The notes below the pieces were generated by a model. That model made no database searches and was not told where the DNA came from. It saw only the letters and a program-made list of their open reading frames with translations. A program made the translations under genes and the position numbers. A DNA stretch of 64,000 nucleotides, taken from Neolewinella aquimaris. GTDB taxonomy: Bacteria > Bacteroidota > Bacteroidia > Chitinophagales > Saprospiraceae. Numbering within the stretch: the first letter of the stretch is position 1; the number at the start of each line of letters is the position of its first letter. This document shows, one piece after another, positions 8,766 through 16,611 of the stretch. The DNA lies in the NCBI RefSeq assembly GCF_014197245.1, contig NZ_JACIFF010000007.1:124001-188000 (forward strand). Reading direction: 5' to 3'.

Positions 8766-9989
8766 TTACAGCGTACGCAATAGCAGTTCGGGTACGGCCC
8801 GCACCTCATCCAGGGAATTATACAGTGGGGCCGGCGCCAAGCGTAGTACTCCCCCCCCGCTTCCGTCGTAGTTATCTTGTCGGTAATCAACTACCAGCCC
8901 CGCTGCCGACAACTGGTGCTCCAGGTCCGGGCGGTGACCGGGGAGGTAAACCGACACTTGCGCGCCCCGCTGTTCCGGATCTGCACTAGTGAGGAGTTGC
9001 AGGTCCGGAATTTGTGCCAGCTCATCGTACAGGGCCTGGGTCAATTCCTTGCTTCTCTGACGGAGGGCGGCTATACCACCAGCAGCATCAAACAGGGGCA
9101 GACCGGCCAGCAGCGGCGCCAGGCCAAGCACGGGAACGGTAGAAACCTGCCAGCCCGCCGCACCGTATTCCGGGATAAATTCAGCCTTCATCGCGAAGCG
9201 ATCGCTCTGGCGGTGGCCCCACCATCCGGCGAAGCGCGGCAAGTCCGGGCGCTGGGCGTGACGCTCGTGTACGAAGAGTCCGCCGGGTGCCCCCGGACCG
9301 CCATTCAGGTATTTGTAATTGCACCAGACGGCGAAGTCGCAGTCCCATTCGTGCAGCGACAACGGTACATTGCCCGCGGCGTGAGCCAGGTCCAGTCCTA
9401 CCGTCGCCCCGACCCGGTGTCCGGCCGCCGTGATCTCCTCTAAAGGAAAAAACTGACCGGTGTAGTACTGCACTCCACTCCAGAGCACCAGCGCGAGTTC
9501 GTCGCCGACCGCTTCGATTGCGGTAATGATGCGAACCGGATCGATCATGCTCTCACCGGGTTCGGGACGCACTTCGATCAGGTGATCGACGGGGTCGAGT
9601 CCGTGAAATGCGAGCTGGGCCCGTACGGCGTGCTGGTCGCTGGGGAAGGCACCGCTTTCCATGATGATCTTGCTCCTGCGCCCCGCCGGCCGGAAAAAAG
9701 AAACCATCAGCAGGTGCAGGTTGACGGTGAGGGCGTTGGCGGCTACCACTTCCTCCGGCTGTGCGCCGACAATGCGCGCCAGGCCCTCCTGCAGGCGGCG
9801 GTGGTAACCGAGCCATCCTCCGTCGGGGCCGCCCCACCAACCTTCTACTCCCCGTTCCCGCCAACTGGCGAGTTCTTCCTGTAATTGCGCTTCCGCCGCG
9901 CGGGGTTGGAGTCCCAGACTGTTGCCGCAGAAGTAGATGAGGGGGTTGCCGTCGGGCCCGGCGGGTAGGTGAAACTGGTCACGGAGCAT
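8766..9989 (-). CDS. kynU: Kynureninase
   Basis: Kynureninase is a PLP enzyme that cleaves kynurenine or 3-hydroxykynurenine to anthranilate or 3-hydroxyanthranilate plus alanine, in tryptophan breakdown. The protein has the N-terminal LIYFCGNSLGLQP, the PLP-site segment GLDLAHAAGNVPL and the lysine loop WCNYKYLNGGPGAPGG, all typical. The ATG at 9989 starts two bases after the stop of the FAD oxidoreductase gene, so the two are translationally close; longer in-frame extensions upstream are low-complexity and rejected. About 407 residues, normal for the family. No other kynurenine-pathway gene is in the window. Confidence 0.93.
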   Translation of the reverse strand: MLRDQFHLPAGPDGNPLIYFCGNSLGLQPRAAEAQLQEELASWRERGVEGWWGGPDGGWLGYHRRLQEGLARIVGAQPEEVVAANALTVNLHLLMVSFFRPAGRRSKIIMESGAFPSDQHAVRAQLAFHGLDPVDHLIEVRPEPGESMIDPVRIITAIEAVGDELALVLWSGVQYYTGQFFPLEEITAAGHRVGATVGLDLAHAAGNVPLSLHEWDCDFAVWCNYKYLNGGPGAPGGLFVHERHAQRPDLPRFAGWWGHRQSDRFAMKAEFIPEYGAAGWQVSTVPVLGLAPLLAGLPLFDAAGGIAALRQRSKELTQALYDELAQIPDLQLLTSADPEQRGAQVSVYLPGHRPDLEHQLSAAGLVVDYRQDNYDGSGGGVLRLAPAPLYNSLDEVRAVPELLLRTL

Positions 9990-9991
9990 GC

Positions 9992-11230
9992 TCAGATACG
10001 TAATGCTCCCTCTGCGGCCAGGCGACCGCTGCGCATGGCGGCATCGAGGGAGCCGTTGAGTTGTTGGTCGCCGGCCAGGAACACCCGGTCGATCAGGCGG
10101 CTGTGAGTTGAATTGTAGGTAAAGGCTACCGAATCGAGTTGCGGCAGGGCGTGCTTTACGTCGTAACGGCGCAGAAAACTGAGGGCGTCGTTGGGTAGTC
10201 GGCTGTGGCGCAGTAAGTCCTGCTCGGCCTGAGCGAGAGAGTCCCCGTCCGGGCATTCCTTCAAACTTACGCTGATCAGCGAACCGCCCTGCTTACGGAG
10301 CTTATACGACGGGGCAACTTCGTCGAGTACGCAAAAGGTATTAATGGTACTTGTGGGGTCGGCCACGAGGTTGATCAGGCGATTTTCCTTAAGCCGGCGG
10401 GTACTGTAGAAGTAGAGGTTAGTGGTGGACTTCCAGGCTAAACTGCTGCCGGCGAGCTGGGGAAAAAGCGGGTCGGGGGCGCAGGCAACAATTACAGCGC
10501 GGGTCGGGATGGTACTGCCGTCGTCGAGTCTTACCTGGTCGTCGGCTACGGATACGACTCGGGTGCCGGTCCGAATCTCGGTACGCGTGAGTTTGCCGGC
10601 GAGCTGGCGGGCTACCGCTTGTATTCCACCGGCCGGTAGCACGGCGCTTCCCTGAGCAAACATTTTAAGAATAAAGCGAAACATGGCGGCCGGCGTACGC
10701 AGTTGCTGCTCCAGAAAAATTCCCCCGAAGAAGGGGCGGAAAAAGCGCTCCACGATCTGCTCGCTGAACCCGTAGCTCCACAGGTAATCGATGGTCGACT
10801 GCTCGCGGACGTGCTGAAAACACTCTTCGGGAGAAAGCCGCATGAGCCGGAAGCCCAGTTGGGCCAGGCGGATCTTGTCGTTGAGCGTGCCGACGGGAGA
10901 AAGCGCCGAACGAAACAACTGTGCCGGTTCGCGCAGGGGATCGGCAAACCGAAAGTGTTGTTGCCGCATGTGTACGTGGCCACCGGGGCGGAAGGCCTGC
11001 ACGCCCAGGGCGTCGAGGTCCAGGTAGCGTTTCACCTCGGGATACTCCGTGAGCAAGACCTGAAACCCACGGTCGAGCAGGAATCCGTCCACCTCATCGG
11101 TACGCAACCGTCCACCTACTTCATCCGCTGCTTCCAGCAATACGGGAGAGTGGCCCGCGGCTTCCAGGGTGAGGGCTGCGATCAGGCCGGCCGCTCCTCC
11201 ACCTACGATTACGTACTTAGCTTCGTTCAA
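9992..11230 (-). CDS. FAD-dependent amine oxidase / phytoene desaturase-like oxidoreductase
   Basis: The N-terminus VIVGGGAAGLIAALTLEAAG is a Rossmann dinucleotide-binding motif; EAADEVGGRLRTDEVDGFLLDRGF is the second FAD motif of the amine oxidase/phytoene desaturase superfamily. The C-terminal RVFLAGDQQLNGSLDAAMRSG contains the third FAD contact. Substrate cannot be read from the sequence. Translation begins at TTG 11230, with no in-frame ATG nearby. It is followed two bases later by kynU, suggesting one transcript; whether the two enzymes act together is unknown. Confidence 0.85.
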   Translation of the reverse strand: MNEAKYVIVGGGAAGLIAALTLEAAGHSPVLLEAADEVGGRLRTDEVDGFLLDRGFQVLLTEYPEVKRYLDLDALGVQAFRPGGHVHMRQQHFRFADPLREPAQLFRSALSPVGTLNDKIRLAQLGFRLMRLSPEECFQHVREQSTIDYLWSYGFSEQIVERFFRPFFGGIFLEQQLRTPAAMFRFILKMFAQGSAVLPAGGIQAVARQLAGKLTRTEIRTGTRVVSVADDQVRLDDGSTIPTRAVIVACAPDPLFPQLAGSSLAWKSTTNLYFYSTRRLKENRLINLVADPTSTINTFCVLDEVAPSYKLRKQGGSLISVSLKECPDGDSLAQAEQDLLRHSRLPNDALSFLRRYDVKHALPQLDSVAFTYNSTHSRLIDRVFLAGDQQLNGSLDAAMRSGRLAAEGALRI

Positions 11231-11281
11231 ATCCGGGGTTTTGTCGCTGCAAAGATGATAAACAAAGGTTAAGCGTACCAG

Positions 11282-12055
11282 TTATGACGCCGAATTCCGT
11301 CGGTCGGCCATTAAGTACGCGTACCGCAGGAACACGCCGTAGGAAAGCACCATGCTGATGACGAGCCCCTCCCGCCCGTCGCGAAAGCCCCCCTGGAGCA
11401 CGTAGTGCTTGAAAAACCGGTAGACGGGCTTCACCAATAGGTGGAACGCACCAACCCGGGGTGTGCGGCCGGCGTGATCCCGGGCGCTCCAGCGGGCGTA
11501 GCGCCTGGTTTTGTCGAGGAAGTGGTCGAGGTCCTTAAAGGTGTAGTGCAGTAGCCGCCCCGTAAGCTTCCCCACTTTCAGCCCCGTCAAGTCGATCTCT
11601 TCGTGCACCTGCTTGGTGTTGTAGCGAGCGCGGTCGCGGTGAAAGAACCGCACCACCTTGTCCCCCGCCCAGCCGCTGTGGTAGATGCGGCGGCCCATGA
11701 AGTGGTTGTCCCGGCCGATCCAGTACGCGTCGGCGGGGCGTTCGGGGGCGGCCAGCAGTTGGTCGATCTCGGCGCGCAGGGCGGGAGTGACGATCTCGTC
11801 CGCATCGAGAAGGAGGATCCACTCGTGACGGGCCCGGGCGATGGCCCAGTTTTTTTGATCAGACGGGCCTGCGTATTCGCGCTGCACCACATCTACCTCG
11901 GGGCTTGCCGCCAGCAACTCGGCGGTGCCGTCGGTACTGAAGCTGTCGACCACAACGAGATCGTCGCTCCATCCTGCTACGCTATCCAGGGACCGGCGGA
12001 TGATATCGATCTCGTTGAAGGTGGTATAGATGATGGAGAGGGGCCGGGGGGGCAT
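11282..12055 (-). CDS. Family 2 glycosyltransferase, LPS-core (WaaE/KdtX) type
   Basis: This 257-residue enzyme has the GT-A fold signature of family 2: SIIYTTFNEIDIIRRSLDSV, the nucleotide-sugar Asp in VVVDSFSTDGT and the metal-binding LLLDADEIV. The C-terminal YRFFKHYVLQGGFRDGREGL is typical of the WaaE/KdtX lipopolysaccharide-core subgroup. The sugar and acceptor are unknown. The start is the ATG at 12055, whose A is the last base of the cysQ stop (TAATG), indicating translational coupling; an in-frame TTG two codons upstream is less likely. Confidence 0.85.
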   Translation of the reverse strand: MPPRPLSIIYTTFNEIDIIRRSLDSVAGWSDDLVVVDSFSTDGTAELLAASPEVDVVQREYAGPSDQKNWAIARARHEWILLLDADEIVTPALRAEIDQLLAAPERPADAYWIGRDNHFMGRRIYHSGWAGDKVVRFFHRDRARYNTKQVHEEIDLTGLKVGKLTGRLLHYTFKDLDHFLDKTRRYARWSARDHAGRTPRVGAFHLLVKPVYRFFKHYVLQGGFRDGREGLVISMVLSYGVFLRYAYLMADRRNSAS

Positions 12056-12846
12056 TAGCAACTCAGTTGTCCTTCGCTTACGGAACCGTAGGCGACGAAG
12101 TAGGGGTTACGCAGCACTTCTTTATTGTACACCAGTTCCTTGCCGGTGCCGTCATCGACCAGGTGTCCTCCGGCTTCGAGCAGGACGGCGTGGGCGGCGG
12201 CGGTGTCCCACTCCATGGTCGGGGCGAGCCGGGGGTACAGGTGAGCCTCGCCGCGGGCCAGTTCCAGGATTTTAAGGGAGCTACCGCGACTAACGATTTC
12301 GGGCTCCGTCAGTTTGTCCATAAATGCCTGGGTGGCGTCGTTGAGGTGACTGCGGCTAGCGACGACCTTCAGTCCCGCATCCTGCATGGTGAAGGCAGCG
12401 GCCTGAATGCGGTCGCCCCCGGCACGCCACGCTCCCCTACCCTGTGCGGAATAGTAGAGCTCGTCCGTGACCGGTACGTAAACGGCGCCGAGTACCGGCC
12501 GACCGTTCTCGATCAGGGCGATGTTGACCGTAAACTCTCCGTTGCGCTTGATGAATTCCTTGGTCCCGTCGAGGGGGTCGACCAGCCAGAAGCGGGTGTA
12601 CTGCCGGCGCTCGGCGAAGGGGACATCCTTTCCTTCCTCGGAAACGATGGGGGCCTTTAGTACCAGGTCGTTGAGTCCAGATACAATCACGTCGTTGGCC
12701 GCTTTGTCTGCCTTGGTCAGTGGGCTATCGTCGGCCTTTTGTTCCACCCCAAAATCTTCGGATTCATAAATCTTTAGGATGGCGGCCCCTGCGCGGCGGG
12801 TAATTTCACCGACTTCAGCGGCGAGCTTTAGGTAGTCTATTTCCAT
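12055..12846 (-). CDS. cysQ: 3'(2'),5'-bisphosphate nucleotidase CysQ
   Basis: CysQ removes the 3' phosphate from PAP/PAPS, protecting sulfur metabolism from PAP build-up. The 263-residue protein carries the inositol-monophosphatase-type metal site: SEEGKD, WLVDPLDGTKEFI and the C-terminal MEWDTAAAHAVLLEAGG. It starts at ATG 12846 and its stop overlaps the start of the downstream glycosyltransferase gene (TAATG). Confidence 0.92.
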   Translation of the reverse strand: MEIDYLKLAAEVGEITRRAGAAILKIYESEDFGVEQKADDSPLTKADKAANDVIVSGLNDLVLKAPIVSEEGKDVPFAERRQYTRFWLVDPLDGTKEFIKRNGEFTVNIALIENGRPVLGAVYVPVTDELYYSAQGRGAWRAGGDRIQAAAFTMQDAGLKVVASRSHLNDATQAFMDKLTEPEIVSRGSSLKILELARGEAHLYPRLAPTMEWDTAAAHAVLLEAGGHLVDDGTGKELVYNKEVLRNPYFVAYGSVSEGQLSC

Positions 12847-12891
12847 GGGAAGGTTGAAATGTAAAATTTGAAGTTTGCAATTGCCACCCTG

Positions 12892-13731
12892 CTATCCCTT
12901 AAGTGCCCAGACCAGAAAATCTCCTACGACCTTTCCCCAGGTTTCCGGTTCGTGCTTACCGCCTTCTACCTCTACGTAGGTCATGTCGAGGTCGGGTTTC
13001 AGGCCTTTTTTCTGGAGGATGGCCATGAGGTGGAGGGTGTCGTCGATGGAGTCGATCACCCCGTTGTTGTTGCGGTCGGAAGTTTCGTCATCGGTGCCCG
13101 CCATAAACCAGAAGCGGTTGGTGATGGCCTTATTGGAGCGACGGACATAGTCGTGGACGATGCGATTGGCGTCCGGTTTTTCGGGATTGAAGGGTTTGCT
13201 GCGGTACCAGAGCGATCCGCTAAAGATGCCCGCGGTACGAAACTGCCGGGGTTTGCGCCAGGCGATGTCGAAGGCACTGAGTCCGCCCAGGCTGAATCCG
13301 GCAATTGCCCGCCGGTCGGGACCGTGGTAGATGTTATACCGATCTTCCAGCCAGGGCACGAGTTCGTCGGTGACAAATTTCTCGTAGGCGCCGGCCATAT
13401 CTCCGCGCCCTTGATCATCCTTGCGGGCCGCGGTGCCGAATTCCCGGAGGCGGTCGCCCGCGTGTACACCGACCACGATGGCGGGGGGAAGCTTCTCCCG
13501 TTTATAGATCTTGCGGAGGCGTTTGGGAAAGCCCATTCGCTCCAGGTCCTGCCCGTCGTTAAAGATGACCAGCGAGAGCAAGCGCCACGGGGGCACGGTG
13601 CGCCGATACACATCGACGACGACCGGGCGCTGGAGGTGGGTGCTCGCGATGGTATACCGTCGGCGCAGCAACCTCTTGCGTCGTGAGAGGATACTGCCGA
13701 CCAGTTGCTTGAAGAAGGTTACCGGGTTCAC
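12892..13731 (-). CDS. Esterase-family alpha/beta hydrolase (enterochelin-esterase type)
   Basis: The 279-residue protein has the esterase D/Fes-type pattern: VIFNDGQDLERMG near the start, the nucleophile elbow AIAGFSLGGLSAFDIA and a late GGKHEPETW with the candidate catalytic His. A segment DRNNNGVIDSIDD resembles an EF-hand calcium loop, unusual within this fold. No signal peptide. Translation starts with GTG. It is divergent from another esterase-like gene 60 bases away, and the two may share a regulatory region. Substrate unknown. Confidence 0.82.
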   Translation of the reverse strand: MNPVTFFKQLVGSILSRRKRLLRRRYTIASTHLQRPVVVDVYRRTVPPWRLLSLVIFNDGQDLERMGFPKRLRKIYKREKLPPAIVVGVHAGDRLREFGTAARKDDQGRGDMAGAYEKFVTDELVPWLEDRYNIYHGPDRRAIAGFSLGGLSAFDIAWRKPRQFRTAGIFSGSLWYRSKPFNPEKPDANRIVHDYVRRSNKAITNRFWFMAGTDDETSDRNNNGVIDSIDDTLHLMAILQKKGLKPDLDMTYVEVEGGKHEPETWGKVVGDFLVWALKG

Positions 13732-13791
13732 GGTGCGAAGGTAGCGGTATTACGGGGTTTACTACCTTGACCGCGCCTAACTTCGTTAACC

Positions 13792-14493
13792 ATGCAGGAA
13801 ACTTACACCGAATTTTACAGCCACCACCTCGGTCACAACGTGAAGGTGCTCACGTTTGGCACCCGCGGCTACCCGGTGGTAATTTTCCCCACCACCCTGG
13901 GCAGCTACTTTGAGGCGAAGGATCGTGGCATGATCGAAGCGGTTCGCTGGTTCGTCGAGCGGGGGTTTATTCAGGTGTTCTGCCCCGACAGCATCAACAA
14001 CGCCAGCTGGTACGCCAACATTCACCCCCGCCACCGGATCGAGCGCCACATTCAGTACGATAAATTCCTTTACGACGAGTTTATGCCGCAGATCCGTTAC
14101 AATACGCCGGTGGGTCGTGTGGCCTGTGCGGGCATCAGTTTCGGAGGGTTCAGCGCCACCAACTTTGCCTTCCGCCACCCGGAAGCCGTAAGTCACCTGT
14201 TCTGTATGAGCGGCGCCTTCGACATCAAGCCCTTCCTGCGCGGCTACTACGACGATAATGCCTACTTCAACAATCCCGTCGATTTTATCCAGGGAGCCAA
14301 CGATCCCCACTTATGGGACATGAAGATCGTACTCGGCACCAGCAACTGGGACATCTGTCTGGATGCCAACCTGAAGTTCAGCAATCAGCTGCGGCACCGC
14401 GGCATCGATCACTGGCTCGACGTACGGGGCAACGTGGAGCACGACTGGCCGCTGTGGCTGGAAATGTTCCCGCACTACGTTAGCCTTATTTAG
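13792..14493 (+). CDS. Esterase-family alpha/beta hydrolase
   Basis: A 233-residue cytoplasmic-looking alpha/beta hydrolase. The nucleophile elbow is VACAGISFGGFSATNFA, and GNVEHDWPLW near the end supplies the likely catalytic His. The N-terminal half (LTFGTRGYPVVIFPTTLGSY, then FCPDSINNASWY) resembles the small esterase family often annotated as putative esterases in Bacteroidota. It is transcribed divergently from the esterase gene ending at 12892 and its stop lies only seven bases from the convergent SAM hydroxide adenosyltransferase gene. Substrate unknown. Confidence 0.82.
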   Translation: MQETYTEFYSHHLGHNVKVLTFGTRGYPVVIFPTTLGSYFEAKDRGMIEAVRWFVERGFIQVFCPDSINNASWYANIHPRHRIERHIQYDKFLYDEFMPQIRYNTPVGRVACAGISFGGFSATNFAFRHPEAVSHLFCMSGAFDIKPFLRGYYDDNAYFNNPVDFIQGANDPHLWDMKIVLGTSNWDICLDANLKFSNQLRHRGIDHWLDVRGNVEHDWPLWLEMFPHYVSLI

Positions 14494-14500
14494 GAATTCG

Positions 14501-15289
14501 TCAGACGAGGGAGAAAAACTCGATCTGCACCGTGTCCTCGACGTTGATGCCCAGTAAGGGCGCGGCGCGGCCCAGATTCACGGCGATCTCGAGCAGGCCG
14601 TCGGAATCAAACCGACAGAGGGGCTCGCCTTCGGGCACATCGTGGTAGCGGAAGCTCAGGCCGTCGAGGGGGCTCATGCGCTTGACCAGCAGCTGAAACC
14701 CGCGGCCTTCCCCTACTTCCTCGAAGAGGCGGCGGGTGATGTTGGTGGTTACGTTATCGAAGCGGTCGATGAAAACCACGGCACCACGAATGTAATTGGG
14801 GCCGATCACCGGTTTAAAGGCCAGCCGTTCGGTGTAGCGGGTAGCGGGCAGGCCGATTTCGTGAAAGGGCTTGCGGCGGGTGAGGTGATTTACCGCGCGG
14901 GCGTACACTTCACTCAGGGGCGTATCGGCCTCGTATCCGTCGAGCACGTACGTCTGCTCGGGAATGCTGCCGAAAATGAGTGAAAAGATGCCGTTGTCCG
15001 GGCCGATAAAGTAGTGCCCGCCGTGGTAAGTAGCCAAAAATCTGCCGCGGGGCTGGTAATAATCGTATACGCTCAGCAGGTGTACGGTGCCCGTGGGGAA
15101 GTGCATCCACACCTTCGTGAACACAAAAGCCGCCCGCACGATGTCGTAGGTGGGGATGTCGTGGCTGATGTCGACCATACGAAGGTCAGGCTGCATGGAT
15201 AGCAGTTGTGCCTTCAGTCGGGGAAGGTGGAAGTCCTCACGTCCGAAATCGGTCGTCAGGGTAAGTAAGGGAGTGGTAGCAGCAGCCAC
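14501..15289 (-). CDS. SAM hydroxide adenosyltransferase (DUF62 family)
   Basis: Members of this family split S-adenosylmethionine to adenosine and methionine using water/hydroxide, and are relatives of the fluorinase/chlorinase enzymes. The protein has the family start LLTLTTDFGREDF, the VDISHDIPTYDI segment, HYFIGPDNGIFSLIF and the C-terminal IGPNYIRGAVVFIDRFDNVTTNI with the Asp-Asn pair near the SAM site. 262 residues, normal length; start at GTG. The physiological role of these enzymes is not known. Confidence 0.9.
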   Translation of the reverse strand: MAAATTPLLTLTTDFGREDFHLPRLKAQLLSMQPDLRMVDISHDIPTYDIVRAAFVFTKVWMHFPTGTVHLLSVYDYYQPRGRFLATYHGGHYFIGPDNGIFSLIFGSIPEQTYVLDGYEADTPLSEVYARAVNHLTRRKPFHEIGLPATRYTERLAFKPVIGPNYIRGAVVFIDRFDNVTTNITRRLFEEVGEGRGFQLLVKRMSPLDGLSFRYHDVPEGEPLCRFDSDGLLEIAVNLGRAAPLLGINVEDTVQIEFFSLV

Positions 15290-15503
15290 GACGGATTGGT
15301 TTGGGCCGACAAAGAAAGCCCAAGTTTAACAAACACCCCCCCGAACCGGCCACAAACTCTACGAACATTGCTGGCGCATAATGCCGTTATATCGAGAGCG
15401 TTAGGACTTTACCGGCCCGGTACTTACCGATCGCGAACGAACGGTACGGATTGCTGGATTGCCTCCCAGTCCTCTACTCCTCTTGTAACCCCGACCAAAT
15501 TAC

Positions 15504-16553
15504 ATGAACCCCACTCCGGCTACCTACCTGCTTCTGCTGCTTCTTGCTGTTTGCACGGCTCCTGCGTCCGCGCAAATTGATATTGAACAAGGAAATTTAG
15601 AAGTGCTGACGGACGATCATCCGGTATTCTCCCGTCCGGGAGTGCGCTACCGCAGCCAAAGCCGGGGCGTGTCGATCCGCTACGAGACGCAGCCGACCTT
15701 TACCTGGGACGGGGGACAGGGCATTGCGGGTGGAAAGCAAAAAGTGACCCACCTGGAGCAGTTTACCTTTAAGTTTAAGGTGCCGCTGATGAATAGGGTG
15801 CGCACCAAAATTCTGCTCGGCTACGAGTGGGATACCGAAAAATATTTCTTTAATGACCCCTACGAAGGACACGAAGGTCAGCAAACCCTGTTTCAATTGC
15901 TCGACGAGCGCCGCCTGAAGGCGAACAAACTGTCGGCCTACTTTACCCACAGCTGGGACGAGCGCTTTTATACCTCCGGGCGCTTCCGCATGTCGCTGAA
16001 TGGAGATTACCAGGGACTGATCGACTTCGACGACATCTACCATACGTATAGCGCCGCGGCCGTCTACGGCAAGAAGGTTGACGAGGACACCGAATGGGCG
16101 ATCGGCATCACTTATAGCCAGAACAAGGCCCGCAAAATCGCGCTGCCCTTCTTCGTTTACAACCGCACCTTTAACGAGCGCTGGGGGATCCAGACGGCGC
16201 TGCCCGGTCAGGCCTACCTGAGACGCAACGTCGGATCCAAACTGGTCAACACCTTCCTGCTCGGAGCTACCTTCGACAGCAAGTACTATGCCCTCAATAC
16301 CGACGACCGGCCGGGATTCGAGAACCTGGGCCAGTTTTTCCTGAGAAACAATGGCGTGCGTGCCATGCTGCAGTACGAGCATAACCTGTCTAAGTGGGTC
16401 TGGGCCTTCGCGCAGGGTGGATACTACATTCCCGTTAATACGAGGTTCAACCCGGCGGAGCAGGTCGATCTCGACATTCGGACCACCGTGGATGCCCGCC
16501 CCTTCCTGCGCGTGGGCGTGTTCCTCGCCCCTCCGAAGGACCTGATCAAATAA
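15504..16553 (+). CDS. Outer-membrane beta-barrel-like protein (DUF6268 type)
   Basis: A 349-residue exported protein with a signal peptide (LLLLLLAVCTAPASAQ) and alternating aromatic/polar strands that suggest a beta barrel, for example KFKVPLMNRVRTKILLGYEW and FTHSWDERFYTSGRFRMSL. It resembles the DUF6268 outer-membrane family found across Bacteroidota; the name is by pattern only. No function can be assigned. It is followed by a bidirectional terminator. The 214 bases before it hold nothing recognisable apart from its own 5' region. Confidence 0.7.
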   Translation: MNPTPATYLLLLLLAVCTAPASAQIDIEQGNLEVLTDDHPVFSRPGVRYRSQSRGVSIRYETQPTFTWDGGQGIAGGKQKVTHLEQFTFKFKVPLMNRVRTKILLGYEWDTEKYFFNDPYEGHEGQQTLFQLLDERRLKANKLSAYFTHSWDERFYTSGRFRMSLNGDYQGLIDFDDIYHTYSAAAVYGKKVDEDTEWAIGITYSQNKARKIALPFFVYNRTFNERWGIQTALPGQAYLRRNVGSKLVNTFLLGATFDSKYYALNTDDRPGFENLGQFFLRNNGVRAMLQYEHNLSKWVWAFAQGGYYIPVNTRFNPAEQVDLDIRTTVDARPFLRVGVFLAPPKDLIK

Positions 16554-16557
16554 AAAA

Positions 16558-16585
16558 GTCCCCGCCGGTGGTTGCCGACGGGGAC
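16558..16585 (-). terminator. Bidirectional rho-independent terminator
   Basis: GTCCCCGCCGG pairs with CCGACGGGGAC around a short loop. The minus-strand tail is TTTTTT, the plus-strand tail is TTT, so it serves mainly the T9SS-exported protein gene (ending at 16612) and also the outer-membrane protein gene on the plus strand. Confidence 0.8.
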
Positions 16586-16611
16586 TTTCCATTTACACTA
16601 ATCGGGCGTGA

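Noticed and set aside
9990-10256. N-terminal extension of kynureninase
   Set aside because: Low-complexity Arg/Pro-rich sequence lying antiphase within the upstream FAD gene; the family N-terminus starts at 9989.
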